A DNA stretch of 64,000 bases from Rhynchonema sp. JSB1_4 (GCA_030248065.1 JASAMV010006547.1:1-64000), one strand, 5' to 3'. Counted from the first letter of the stretch, positions 25,001 to 34,928 are shown. Notes: generated by a model from the sequence alone, not told the origin. Numbers and translations: made by a program.

Positions 25001-28000
25001 GTGGGGGTTGCTGCAGCTAATACACGCATGACGCGCTTTACGCATCAGGCAACGCGTTTGAAAAGTTTCTCCGAAGAGTATTGTCAGAGTATATGTGTAT
25101 ACAAACAGAAGGAAAGAATAAAATGTAATAAACGGAAGGAAAGAAATAACACAGGAAGGGAACTGGGCCCATACCTGGTCACACTTTGTCATTGGCAATA
25201 TTTAGTGAACAAGGTGCCGTACCCACTAGGGGTGATAAGCATTTGCAAGTGTAAACTTTTGGCCTGCTGAAACTACTTCCCGACTGGAGGGGGGCCGAGT
25301 GTTTCAGTGTGCGTTCTGATCCTTCAAAGTAAACGAAAAGGAAAAATACTTGTGCCCATTTCCGAAATTTCAATCATGAGTTGCCGGCAAAAAGTCGCCA
25401 GGCGATAAAATGACTGCCGGCACAAAACGTGCCGCCGACGCTAAATTCATGCGTGATTGCAAAGCTGGCCTTCAGCAGCACACGATCAAATAATTTTTGA
25501 TAACTTTTTTCTTGAGAGAAATGTGGGAATGATTGCTGACCCTTCGTTGCAGCGCTAGGCTATCGCGCGAGTACATCAGTTCCAGTTGTCGCGGTCGTAT
25601 AATGCTCGCTGTTAGGTCACATGGGGGTGCAGGGGCGGCGGTGCTGGCGACAAACTAGCTTTGCTTGTAGTTGCAGCTAGAAATCGCCAGGTTTCCGGTT
25701 CGCGCTGATGCGAACTGCAATCGGGTTTCTGATTGTTGACCAGTCCTCTGTTGCCCCCGTTGGATAGTTTCATTTTCAGGCAGAGAGGGGAAAATCTGTG
25801 GAAAAATTTTCTAAAAATTGTGGTTAGATCTAGTCAATTTTTTTCTGCTTCGTTTTGCAGCCAGTGCGTCGTTCGCAAAGCGCCGTCCAGGCCGAATCGC
25901 GGCATCGGTCGAGCTCGCGACGCGCCGACAAAATCGGACTGGTGGTTGACGGACGGACGTTGGCTTTCTGTTTGCAGGATGAATTGCAGGTTGGAAATAT
26001 TGATGTCGTGCGTATAAGTCCGAACCGCATGATTAGTGGTTTTAGTGCGTCTGTATGTCTGGACAGATTCAATTACCCCCAAGCCCCAGTGGCGGGGATA
26101 AAAAAATTTCTATTCCTCAACAGCGCAATTGAAAGTCACAGATTGCAGTGTTTTGTTCAGAATATGTTTCCGTTACCGTCTTTTTGTCAAATATCGCGCC
26201 AGAATGCGTGTGTGCGAGCAGCAGTACATGATACTAATGGTTGTATGGCATAATCATGCATTTACGGAACCAAAATTGGCATGTAATGTGGTTCTTTTAT
26301 TCTGCAAAAGCTTTCAAAACCATTTGATTGCAGGATCGCTTCACACAGATCGTGTCTCGCTGCACGTCCGTGTTGTGTTGTCGCTCAACGCCGTTGCAGA
26401 AAGTGAGCCATGTTTGTTCGGCTTATATTATTATGTGGTCAAATCAAGTGGTCAAATCAAAAATCGGCGGACGGGCAATTGAGCAAAGCACATCTGAGCA
26501 AGACCACTTTGAGCAAGTGAAAAAGAGCAGAGCCCAAAAGAGCAGAACCTAAAAACGAATAGGCCTAAGCCCAAACACAAAACTAATCTTAAGTGCAAGC
26601 CTAAGCCTAAGCCTGATACCAAAATCAGCCTAAGCCTAAGCCATTAGAACAAAATAAGTGCTCTGCACTTTTGGCCCTGCTCTTTTTCACTTGCTCAAAG
26701 TGGTCTTGCTCAAATGTGCTTTGCTGAATTGCCCGGCCACCCAAAAATCACGTGCATTATTTCTCGCGCGCATTTGTAGCTCATGTACTGTTGCTTGACG
26801 ACAGTACTATTAGCCCTTTTTCGAGCTGAAAGTTGCGTGCATCGTACTACCGTCTCACCGCATTTCGCTAGTTCAACGCCGAAAGATATTACCTTCCCTT
26901 GACACGCAGGCATCGGTCGTCAAACTGGCGAAAGAGAAGCTCAAAGGCAAGACATTGGCGATAGGTGATGGTGCGAATGATGTTTCAATGATACAATGTG
27001 CTGATGTAGGCGTGGGCATCAGTGGTCAGGAGGGGATGCAGGTCCGTGCATCATTTTCATCAATAAATGTCCGCTTTTATTGTTTAGACTGATGTCGGTT
27101 TTGGTGGCCGGTCGGACCTACTCTCCCAGTCATATGGCTCGTTCTGTGTTTCTGTTTCGCCATGCACTGATCTGGACTAGCGCACGACTTATCGCTTCTA
27201 GGCTGATGAACAATTCTGACCCTGCTCGAAATTAGGGATGTGAGAAATTGTCGAAGCTTCTCTGATACGAACCAGTCACCTTTTGACACCGGCATTAGCC
27301 AATATTTCTCAGAATACCAATCAACATTCACACTCAGGCCGTGATGGCGAGCGATTTTGCGCTGGCGCGATTTCGTTTCCTCAAACGTCTGTTGTTAGTG
27401 CACGGCCACTGGTGCTATGATCGCCTGGCGCGCACTGTCCTTTATTTCTTCTACAAAAACGCGGTTGGTCGCACTACAAAATTGGATGTTTCATTCATTC
27501 ATGGCACTAGCGGATCCACTGAGGCCCTTTGGTCAAAGTGGCCCCTGAAGGGGGCACCAATTCAGAGAACAGAAGGAAAAAGGACCCCTAAATCGCAGGA
27601 TTTGCACTCTAATACACTTCAAAGGTCCAAAAATCGCGCGCTTTGCGCGTCAGACACACCCGTTTCCATAAAATTTGGCTATCACGCGTTCAAAGAAAGT
27701 GTGAAACTTTCGCGCGCATGCTCATATAATTGTATGGCATTTAGCTTAAAATTGCCCAATTATAAACAAGCACAGGATAAAAACAATTTTTGAAAATCAG
27801 ACATGACTTTTTGTGATTTCCTCCCCCCCTTGGCCGAAAGCTTGATCCGCCACTGATCCATGTCCATCATTTATCTGCAGCGATGTTTTCCGATTTCAGC
27901 TTTTCGTATTCACGATCTTCTGGTATCAGCTGTTCTGTGGGTTCAGCGGTCAGGTCATGATTGACCAGGTCAGTTTCTCAAAAATTCCCATTTATTTTTT

Positions 28001-30464
28001 TCTTTTGTTGTAATTTAAACACTTAATTTTTAAAAAGTTTCTTAAGAATTTCCATTTATTTTTTTCTTCTGTTGTTATTTGAAGCACATTTCATGCCAAC
28101 CGTAACGCAGGTGTACCTGATGTTCTACAATCTCCTGTTCACAAGCATTCCACCGTTGTTGTTGGGCGTGTTCGACCAAAGCGCCGGCGATGAACTGTTG
28201 ATGGAGCAACCCAGACTGTATTGGTATGGTCGCACTGGAATGGTATGGTCTTTGTGGATTGCTTTTGTTTTTTTTTCAGATTGGTTTTATTTTTTTGAAG
28301 TATTTGTCTATGTATCTATCCATTTGCAGGGCTATCGCTGGCATTCATTTTGGACGAATATACTGGACGCGCTCTGGCAAAGCATCACTATCTACTTCAC
28401 CGCTCATTTCGTGCGTCTTTTATTAAGTTTTTTTAAAGTACTATAAATTTGTGCCAATTTTTCAATGTCGCAACTTTTTGCAGACCTATTACACTTCGGA
28501 CGCCGATATGTGGAGTTTCGGCTTTCTAGTCACCACCGCTCTAGTGGTCATCAATCAGCTACATCTGGCTATTGAAGTACAGTCATGGGTAAGCGGCAGG
28601 CAGTGGTGTTTTTATTTTTTTTGGCATTGCCTGATTTGACAGTGGTGCCAGAGTCGTGAACATATTCAGTGGACTTCCATCCTTATGTGGTGAAACCCGT
28701 TATCTGTTTGCCCCCCCCCCCGCCCAAACTGCCGTTTATACCCCGTATGTACCACTGCGAATGTTGTTCGTGGTATTATGTCAGTACGGAGGGTGGACTG
28801 CATATTCAGCTCCGAAGTGCAGCGTGTTGGCTGTTCTGGGTACAACTCTTACGCTGGTGCCCTGTTTGGTCGTCGAAAAATTTGCGAAGTAGTTGTCATC
28901 ACATATTTGGTCAAAGACCCACAACTCCGAGAGCGATGTTGCATATTTCCAAAACTACCGTTTTCACGTTTCAGACGCTGCCGTTGTTCGGCAGCATCGC
29001 GTTTTCGATCGCACTGTTCTTTTCGTTTGCACTGATCTACCACGAGATTGTGCAACCGACGTGGGGCGTGCCGGACCTGCCCGTTAGCGTCGACCTACAT
29101 GCGATGAGCGACGCCAAGTTCTGGCTGTGCATACTACTCATGACCGTGCTGGCGTTGCTGCCGAGGTTCGTTTGTTTTGTTGCTCTCAATGGCGCATGAA
29201 ACCGTGCAGCTAAATCAGTCGTGATGAAAGCGCGGTTACAACACCGGGTGGGACAATTACGGAAATATAAAAAATAGTTACTGCAACACTGGCTGCCGAA
29301 GTTGGTTCGCTGTTTTGGTTGTGAGTGCTCTTGGAATGTCCGGTACGAGCAGGGCTTGCGCGCGAGAATTTGTTCTCTGTTCTCTCAGAAAACAAAGTGT
29401 AGTTAGGGCTTAAGGCTTAGGCTTAGTCTTAGGCCAAGTGTAAGCCTAGGCCTGACCCCAGGGTTTATTTTTTCAAAATGGGCTAGTAGCAAGGAGCTAG
29501 TAAAATCACAAATTTAGTAGCTTTTTTGCCGCTGAAAAGCCAATTTACTAGCTTTTTTGGCCAACATACAAAATTTAGTAGCTTTTAGGCTACTAAATTT
29601 GATATATTTACTAGCTTTTCAAAAAATTTAGTAGCCACAAAGCTACTAAATTTGGTTAAAGAATCCATGCCTGACCCGACACCTAAACTACCGCCCTACC
29701 AGTACCGAATGTTCGTGCCGTGCGCATATACGGCAAGCGCACTCTTCAGAAACGAGCCTTTGGTTCATTTTGCGACTGGATCGTGTCCTGGCTTCGTCCC
29801 GAAAATTCTCTATTTCGACAAATATTTCGAGATTTCCTGATGCGAACGGCTGGTCCACAATCTTCGTATGTTTGCGCTGCTCCAAATAAGAGGCATTAGT
29901 AAATTTAGTGCGAAATGCTCGCGCAATGGCGCTACCACAGCAAGCGATCAACACCCGATTTTTACTCTTCGTTTGCCCGCACACAGGTTCACGGTGCTGA
30001 CGCTGGCCAACATGAATCGTCTATCGTCCGCGTTGCCCACCGATGTCGTCTACGCGCGACACAAACAACACGTGATGAAAATGGATAAAATGGGTGGCGG
30101 ATGGAAGGCTTGGTGGTCGCGCAGGGACAGAACGGTGGGTCAGGGGTGGGGGACTTATCTACTTGGCGCATTCACTCTGACGATGACCTGGTGCACCGCT
30201 GGACCATTGAAACGGGTCGAAACGGATCGCCGAAAACACGCGCCACAATTGCTAGTTGGTATAGTATTTGGGCCGTATTTACCACACGGTTTTTGGCGTC
30301 TTACCTCGTTGTTCTTACGTGACATTTTGCAAATCGCTCAAACATACTTTTCCAAATCGTTTTTTTTTCAGTCTGTTGATTCGCAAAGCAAAAACGAAAG
30401 AAAATTTTGGCCAAATGCTTTGCCAGAGTATCCGACCCTGAGCACTAGAGTTCCTGATCCTTGA
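10092..30464 (+). CDS. Class V P4-ATPase (phospholipid flippase, ATP10 type)
   Basis: Exons: 10092-10330, 10766-10916, 11562-11695, 12176-12317, 12398-12457, 12526-12668, 13609-13816, 14173-14255, 14344-14456, 15047-15178, 16110-16276, 16803-16952, 17268-17364, 17638-17754, 18966-19164, 19463-19647, 20118-20221, 20525-20657, 21049-21156, 21691-21886, 22540-22780, 23356-23511, 23783-23938, 24663-24860, 25861-25989, 26334-26402, 26910-27041, 27338-27463, 27900-27968, 28111-28242, 28330-28410, 28484-28588, 28975-29165, 29987-30134, 30372-30464. All phases agree: 1628 residues. Landmarks: actuator DGES at 341-344 (usual P4 form DGET), PISLY in M4 at 528-532, phosphorylated Asp581 in DKTGT, TGDK at 1107-1110, GDGAND at 1289-1294. 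Wording such as [11 protein letters not shown] and the long insert after DKTG point to ATP10 rather than ATP8/9/11. The family flips lipids across membranes, usually with a CDC50 partner. Exon 24 adds a glutamine-rich insert. One uncertainty: the exon 5 donor could be GTTGGT at 12458 (chosen for family length) or GTAAAA at 12462 with a different acceptor. Confidence 0.93.
10926..11247 (+). mobile_element. hAT-like element at the donor of ATP10 exon 2
   Basis: It begins CAGGGGCGTAGCTAGG and ends CAACGCCACTG. A perfect 8-bp duplication TGAGTGCA flanks it (10918-10925 and 11248-11255). The duplicated bases include most of the exon 2 donor GTGAGT at 10917, so a second GTGAGT is created at 11247. 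A relative (31221-32336) is broken by nested insertions. Confidence 0.85.
13201..13577. mobile_element. hAT-like element, CAGTGATGTAGTTGG ends
   Basis: It begins CAGTGATGTAGTTGG and ends CCAACTGCATCACTG. A perfect 8-bp duplication CTCAGTAT flanks it (13193-13200, 13578-13585). AGCTAGCTTTCTTGCTC units lie near both ends. It ends 31 nt before ATP10 exon 7. Confidence 0.88.
14598..14644. other. Short hairpin in an ATP10 intron
   Basis: TTCACCATTGAAGGGCAT pairs with ATGCCCTTCTATAGTGAA across a loop of about 11 nt, with 16 of 18 positions complementary. It could be a miRNA-like hairpin or the middle of a small inverted-repeat element. Nothing in the sequence decides between these. Confidence 0.4.
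14781..14855 (+). repeat. tRNA-like sequence (pseudo-tRNA or SINE head)
   Basis: GCTCAGTTGGTAGAGC forms a normal D arm and internal A box; GGTTCCGAGTCC is a near-perfect B box; the ends CCGAACC and GGTTCGC pair at six of seven positions. The anticodon stem does not form. So it is not a credible functional tRNA, but a decayed tRNA or the head of a tRNA-derived SINE. It lies in the intron before ATP10 exon 10. Confidence 0.6.
15462..15640. mobile_element. Inverted-repeat MITE, copy 2
   Basis: It shares termini and core with 3608-3800: ACTACGCCCGATTTCGG at the left faces CCGAAATCGGGCTCGTG and GGCGTAGTGTT at the right. The next element (15644) is inserted at its right edge. It lies in an ATP10 intron. 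Confidence 0.6.
15644..16075 (+). mobile_element. hAT-like element, TAGGGATCGG family, copy 1
   Basis: It begins TAGGGATCGG and ends ATCCCTA, flanked by GTTACCAT and GTCACCAT (7/8 identical, 8-bp duplication). Opposed arrays of TATCGGG units surround a core shared with 42593-43028 (ATTGCGCGCAGT, AAAACCTCAGTTTT). It ends 34 nt before ATP10 exon 11. Confidence 0.88.
17953..18203. mobile_element. MITE with ~80-bp inverted repeats
   Basis: CTAATATAGTAAATTTCC at the left and GGAAATTTACTATATTAG at the right are exact complements; the pairing continues inward for about 80 bp with few mismatches (GCTGCCGCACAGTAAA, TTTACTGTGCGGCAGC). The spacer is about 90 bp. No 8-bp duplication is seen; a TA duplication is possible. 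It lies in an ATP10 intron. Confidence 0.8.
18506..18927. mobile_element. hAT-like element, CAGTGGTGTCGTTGGG ends
   Basis: It begins CAGTGGTGTCGTTGGG and ends CCCAACGACACCACTG, with perfect 8-bp duplications CCAGAATG at 18498-18505 and 18928-18935. GGATACCGGATACC arrays lie near both ends. It ends 38 nt before ATP10 exon 15. Confidence 0.92.
21916..22141. mobile_element. Foldback MITE, GTGATATTTTCGAAACGG family, copy 1
   Basis: Nearly the whole element is an inverted repeat: GATATTTTCGAAACGGTGT at the left faces ACCGTTTCGAAAATTCC at the right, with repeated GTGTAAAGGTC units between. A near-identical copy is at 37182-37412 and a truncated one at 32334. It lies in the intron after ATP10 exon 20. 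Confidence 0.82.
22893..23103. mobile_element. hAT-like element, TTTAGTAGC family, copy 1
   Basis: 211 bp, flanked by perfect 8-bp duplications TTTCTGCC (22885-22892, 23104-23111). Short imperfect ends CAGGGTGTATTTTTT and AAAAAATCCATG. The body repeats TTTAGTAGCTTTT on both strands. The copy at 29459 has exactly the same length. Confidence 0.88.
23558..23612 (+). repeat. 55-bp dispersed repeat (GACCTGGTGCACC), reference copy
   Basis: CTGACGATGACCTGGTGCACC followed by CGCCCGTCTGT and a GAAACG-rich end. Related copies lie at about 30168-30232, 32975-33045, 59766-59832 and 63475-63540, and in reverse at about 16325-16350. Five are intronic and one is intergenic. No terminal repeats are visible. 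Confidence 0.65.
24133..24362. mobile_element. TA-duplication MITE, TACTCTGACAAT family, copy 1
   Basis: About 60-bp inverted repeats: TACTCTGACAATGCTTTTGG at the left and CCAAAAGTATTGTCAGAGTA at the right, containing GCGTTGCCTGATCCG. A TA dinucleotide flanks each side (24131-24132, 24363-24364), as in Tc1/mariner-type elements. It lies in an ATP10 intron. Confidence 0.82.
24864..25091. mobile_element. TA-duplication MITE, copy 2, inside the donor of ATP10 exon 24
   Basis: Same family as 24133. The element starts three bases into the intron: the exon ends at 24860, the donor reads GTATAC, and TA copies flank the insert at 24862-24863 and 25092-25093. Removing the insert and one TA restores CAG/GTATGTGT, a canonical donor. 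Confidence 0.85.
26473..26734. mobile_element. MITE with GGGCAATTGAGCAAAGC ends, copy 1
   Basis: Inverted repeats of about 75 bp: GGGCAATTGAGCAAAGCAC faces GTGCTTTGCTGAATTGCCC. The core contains AAGCCTAAGCCTAAGCC, i.e. short runs of TTAGGC on the other strand. A second copy is at 44137-44404 and a single arm at 43976-44066. It lies in an ATP10 intron. Confidence 0.82.
27505..27855. mobile_element. hAT-like element, CASTRGCGGATC ends
   Basis: It begins CACTAGCGGATCC and ends TTGATCCGCCACTG. The flanks ATTCATGG and ATCCATGT match at six of eight positions. It lies in the intron after ATP10 exon 28. A GGCCCCTGAAG segment recurs at 49789. Confidence 0.65.
29459..29669. mobile_element. hAT-like element, TTTAGTAGC family, copy 2
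   Basis: 211 bp, homologous along its length to 22893-23103, with perfect 8-bp duplications CCTGACCC at 29451-29458 and 29670-29677. It is inserted beside a stretch of degenerate TTAGGC units (29404-29455). It lies in the intron before ATP10 exon 34. Confidence 0.9.
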
Positions 30465-30468
30465 ATAC

Positions 30469-30474
30469 AATAAA
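30469..30474 (+). promoter_or_regulatory. AATAAA poly(A) signal of ATP10
   Basis: AATAAA begins 5 nt after the TGA stop of ATP10 (30462-30464). If used, the 3' untranslated region would be only about 20-30 nt. Confidence 0.5.
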
Positions 30475-31250
30475 TCTGAGTACATGACACTGAGTTTTGA
30501 CCGTTGCGTGGCTCATGAGAAATTTGCGCACATATTCCTGTCATAATGATGTTTCAGGTGCGAATCATGCCCGACTCAAGTGTTCAAGCTCAAGCGGGTA
30601 GTAATGTACAGATCGTCGCTTGACGTTGTGACGTCATTCTCTTTGTGCCTTTCGCTGAATCCAAGTACGACAACATGCCAATCATACAATCAAGTTTGGA
30701 TTCTGATTCCATGCCGTTTCTTTCGGAAACTCAATCAATAAATAATTTTAAACTACGATAATTTATAATTGTTGATTGCTGTCAAAAATTCCATTCAGGT
30801 ATTCCATAATGTGATGTTATAAAGCATTGATTCAGTCAAGTGACAAATCACATTGTTTGTGAAATTCCAAAAAAATGAGCTCTTTCTTTGTTTGTTCAAA
30901 TTGATTTTAGGATTGCCTTCAAAACGTATGGCATGTTTATCATCTGCACTCTGTACCCTCGAAAACCGATGATACACAAAACAGGTCATTTTGTTCAGAG
31001 TTCTCACTGTATTATTCATAACCAAGTCAAGGCTGTGCATTACCAGATTGATATCACTATCTGTGTTTTATTATTGTAAATACTTTGCATTTGGTTTGGA
31101 AATTATGGTCAGTTTTCATTTGTGATTATTTTGCTGAATATCGTTGCGTTGGTTGCACACTGAATCTTCTGTCTGAACGAAAGTGAGATAAAAGTTAGTA
31201 ATGTGGTCAGTTGTTGTGCACAGGGATAGCTGGGCCTGAATTTAGGGGTA

Positions 31251-32187
31251 TAGTCCAACAACAGCTGATGCAGAATTTATGTCGACTGCGTTGCCTGATC
31301 CGACACGCACATAACGCGTGATGCAACATTATAAACACACCCACGCAGCCAGCCAACACACACAAGCTCAGGGTTGGGCAAAAAAATTTTTAAAAAAAAA
31401 AATTTTTTTTTAAAAAAAAGGTTTTTGAAAAAATTTTTTTTTCAAAAAAAAATTTTTTTTTTAAAATTTTTCGGGGGAACAAAATGTTCTAAAACGTCCA
31501 AAAATGGCCTTTTTGGGGGTTATTTTTTGTCATTTTTTCTCAAGGGTCGAAAAATTTTCTTCACAAAATCACTTTTGGGGCATGTATTTGGTATCTAAGA
31601 TGCCCCAAATGATGTTATTATACCTTCCCGTGATACATGAGACACAGTATGCATGTACTTACATGGTAATTTGATGTCATATCCCATCGGGTCGGTCATA
31701 TACGACTGATTCAGCGACCCGACAAGTATTTCTGCAGCTTATATTCTCAATTCTGTATGGTTTATGAGTGAACCTTGCTTATTCGACCACAAACTGTTGT
31801 GTCCGATACCACAGAGGAGCAATCATAGTTCCATAACAAGCACAGACTGTTGGATCGCATCGAAATGGCGTAAACACCCTTCATAAGTGATGCAAACCAA
31901 GTCACAAAAGTGACTTGTCTGACTTGTCAATTAAAGTTGCATTTTTTCGCGATTTTGCGCGTTTTTTAGGCAAATTTGGTAAAATTTTCCCGAATCTGAG
32001 ACTTTTTAAAAAAAAATTTAAAAAAAAAATTTTTTTTTTAAAAAAACTTGTTTAAGAAAAAATTTTTTTTCCAACCCTGCACAAGCTGACTGCCTGTCTG
32101 TCCTTGTAATGTTGCATCACGCGTTATGTGCTTGGCGGATCAGGCAACGCAGTGGACATAAATTCTGCATTAGCTGTTGTTGGACTA
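31251..32187. mobile_element. TA-duplication element, TAGTCCAACAAC ends
   Basis: Inverted repeats of about 80 bp: TAGTCCAACAACAGCTGATG at the left and TAGCTGTTGTTGGACTA at the right, including GCGTTGCCTGATCCG, which is shared with the TACTCTGACAAT family. TA flanks both sides (31249-31250, 32188-32189). It hosts a hAT-like element at 31369. Confidence 0.82.
31369..32079. mobile_element. hAT-like element, CAGGGTTGG family, copy 1
   Basis: It begins CAGGGTTGGGC and ends CCAACCCTG, with perfect 8-bp duplications CACAAGCT at 31361-31368 and 32080-32087. Both subterminal zones are runs of A and T (AAAAATTTTT type) that pair with each other. The second copy is 54973-55433. Confidence 0.9.
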
Positions 32188-32333
32188 TACCTGGGCGAAA
32201 AGTCATTTTTATCTGGTGCTTGTCGCGCGAGTGCTTTTTACGTTTGGAGTGTTCGAGAGTGAAAATCTTGCGATTTAGGGGGTCCTTCTTCCTTTTTGTG
32301 CCTTCCCGGAGGGGGTACGTACGGTGCCCTCCT

Positions 32334-32446
32334 GGGGTGATATTTTCGAAACGGTGTAAATGTGAGTTGGGTGTAAAGGTCGGTGTAAGCTCAATCGAAA
32401 GCTCGGTCGGTGTCAGCTCGGTGTAAACATGAAACATTGCCAGCTG
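32334..32446. mobile_element. Truncated GTGATATTTTCGAAACGG MITE
   Basis: The left half of the foldback MITE seen complete at 21916 and 37182, ending at GTAAACATGAAACATTG. The right half is missing and sequence of a different inverted repeat follows at 32448. Confidence 0.7.
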
Positions 32447-32447
32447 G

Positions 32448-32570
32448 CGGATTGCCCACTGCGCGTGCACCACTGGGTGGTTATGCATCATCCCCGCAGG
32501 CGTCGAAGGCGTGCCTGCGTAGGTAGGCACGCGTGCTGCACGCGTATAGGCAATCCGCCAGCTCATGGCA
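32448..32570. repeat. Short inverted repeat
   Basis: AGCTGGCGGATTGCC at 32451 faces GGCAATCCGCCAGCT ending at 32563, around GC-rich sequence with its own small hairpins. It is probably a small MITE; no target duplication could be defined. Confidence 0.55.
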
Positions 32571-33890
32571 CTCAACACTCACAGGCTGCATGCTACATTA
32601 CTGCCGTCGATGAATGCATCTATTCTCTGCAGTTATCCTTTGAAACATCCCCAAATTTTGCTGCAATACAGAAAAGTGTTATGTCAAGCAGCTAATGAAA
32701 ACGGAGTGAATTAAAAAGCGGCCATCAAAGTAGGACACTCGCTCAAAATTTGCATTTTGTTTAGAAAATGGCGTGTGCTGCTGCATGCGCTGTGTGTGTA
32801 AAAAGTGCCATGAGCCGATGGCTTGTCTATCTATACGTGCAGAATTCACCCAGAGTTGCAGCTGGTACTGTACATACTCATTGGGCTGTTGAAAAATGCA
32901 GCAGAAGCAGCAAACACAATCACCAACGTATATGTAATGAACTTTGATAATCCGACTGGTCACGTGATCATCTCGTACATTCGAACTGACGATGACCTGG
33001 GGCACCGCTCGTCTACGAAAGCAGATCAAAACAGGCAACCAAAAAGATGATGCGCACATTCGGTTGACTGAGTAATGGCCCGCCGTAAGGCGAATGGTGA
33101 TTGTGATTGGAAAATAGGAGTGAATGATGCCGTGCAGACAATAAAAAATGCTGTTGTCAGGAACACGAAGGTAGCGAACCTCATTTCGAACGCACAGGCC
33201 CATTTTACGCGACTTTTGCACGAGGTCCCAGGTGTCCTGCAACAAGCTTAGATGTTTTTGCGAGAAGCTATTACATTTTTAAAACCAAGCTGCATGAAAC
33301 CAAACCTTCTTTGAACGGTTGTTCAGTGCCGCCGTCAAGTTTTTCATTCGATTTGCGTGTCACCCTCACCCAAACATGTCTCGTTCTCCTCCGACAGCAT
33401 ATCGGCCACAAGTGTCTGGCGCCGGCGGCACTGGTCATTCATTGTGCCTTGCTGAATCAAACGAATAATACGGATTACCTCGGGTTCGTATAGACGAACA
33501 CGTGTTTCGTCTTTGGCGGCATTGTGCAGCAGCAAGGATTGCTGGGCTTGACGGCAGAGGTTGCTGGGTGTGATGATGACGGGCTAATCGAGATAATCGC
33601 ACGGCCAAGGGAACAGTTATGGGAAAGGAATCATATGAAAAAAGGTTGTTTGTAATGCAAGGGAAACCGAACAGAGGCAGGGTGTGAAACATCGAATTGG
33701 GGTGTGAATATACTGGCGTATAATCCACCCATCTTATTGTGCCATGATAAGGACATGTAATTTCAAGTCACTACTAAGAATATTCGCTAACAACGTGCGT
33801 GCGTGCGTCCAATGCACCATAGGATTTAGAAAATAACTCCCCTTAATTCTGCAAGGCGGCCCTCATTTTCAGATTCTCGCGAAAGGTGAT

Positions 33891-34249
33891 AGCTTTTTTG
33901 GTACGTTCCCGTTTTCTTTCAACTGATGTCTGCAAAAGCAGATATAACACTCCCTTCATGTCTGCAAATCCAGATAACCTTTCACTGGACCAAATACTTG
34001 GTGCACAAAGATTGCGCTGCTTTCAGCTGGTGGAGCATTCGCACGGTTAGCGAATGGACCCACTAGGTTCGAATCCCAGTTGAAGCTGACCGAGCAATAT
34101 TTTGTTCATCAAGAATTTTGGCTTTTTTGGTGCGTTCCTGTTTTCTTTCAACCAATGTCTGCAAAAGCAGATATAACACTCCATTCATGTCTGAAAATGC
34201 AGATAACGGTACGGTTCACTGAACCAAAGACTTGGTGCACAAGATTGCG
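33891..34249 (+). repeat. Two direct repeats flanking a tRNA-like sequence
   Basis: 33891-34016 and 34120-34249 are about 85-90% alike: GCTTTTTTGGT, TTTTCTTTCAAC, ATGTCTGCAAAAGCAGATA, CTTGGTGCACAA, GATTGCG. The first copy runs straight into the tRNA-like sequence at 34016. The second continues into unrelated sequence. This is the layout of a SINE-type unit in partial tandem array. Confidence 0.6.
34016..34089 (+). repeat. tRNA-like sequence (SINE-type)
   Basis: It has a D-arm-like A box (CAGCTGGTGGAGCATTCG), an anticodon-like hairpin (ATTCGC, seven-base loop, GCGAAT), and an exact B box GGTTCGAATCC in a pairing T arm (CTAGG/CCCAG). The acceptor ends do not pair, so a functional tRNA is unlikely. 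An RNA polymerase III promoter-bearing SINE head is more plausible. Confidence 0.6.
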
Positions 34250-34574
34250 ACACCGAAATATAATGTCGACATGATGATTTTTGGCGTAGTTGGACTTGAT
34301 TTATTTTATATTACTGTGGTGAATATCAAAGCAGAATGAGTTTTACCGTTTTATGGTGGCAGACTAAATCAATTCCGCCGCATTGTAATGAAAGAGAAAG
34401 GTTCGTGGCTACGATTGTTGAACGAAAGAGAAATCCAGAGTTGGATTCCGTTCATTTAAATTCACATACAGTATTGTCGGAAATAGAACCCCCCATTAAT
34501 TGACCCCCCGTTAATTGAACCCCACCCAAAGGGCTCGAAATCAAAAATAGAACCCCCCATTAATTGACCCCCAT

Positions 34575-34928
34575 CAGTGTAGTTCCTGGGGGGGGAGGGG
34601 GGTCCCCCCCTAAGGTACACTAACCGCCGCGACCAAGGTACACTAGTACACTAACCGCCGCGCCAGGTACACTTAACCGCCTCAATTTTTGCCTAAAATA
34701 GGCAATTTTAGGCCTAAAATGGGCATTTTTAGGCCTAAAATGGGTAATTTTTAGGTCAATGTTGTCAAAAGTCGCCAAAATACCCTTTTTATGGAGAATT
34801 TTTTCCAAAAAGGGCCAAAAATCGGTCAAATTTTCTACCTCAAAAAGTGACTTTTTCCTGAATTTGGGTCTCCCCCCTTCCCCCCAGGGAGGTACACTAA
34901 CCGTCGCGCCGGACCAGGAACTACACTG
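34575..34928. mobile_element. hAT-like element, CAGTGTAGTTCCTGG family, copy 1
   Basis: It begins CAGTGTAGTTCCTGG and ends CCAGGAACTACACTG, with perfect 8-bp duplications ACCCCCAT at 34567-34574 and 34929-34936. Subterminal GGTACACTAACCGCCGCG units repeat. It is inserted in a short array of TTAATTGACCCCC units (34490-34575). The second copy is 41186-41390. Confidence 0.92.

Larger units (their letters stand above)
31221..32336 (+). mobile_element. hAT-like element split by two nested insertions
   Basis: 31221-31250 (CAGGGATAGCTGGGCCTGAA) and 32190-32336 (CTGGGCGAAAAGTCATTTTT onward) match the start and later parts of the element at 10926. They are separated by the TA-type element 31251-32187. 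The right end is blurred where a foldback MITE begins at about 32334. Confidence 0.7.

Noticed and set aside
28669..29199. 176-codon open frame as a single exon
   Set aside because: The family match begins only at 28975 after a TTTCAG acceptor. The upstream part is intron that happens to stay open.
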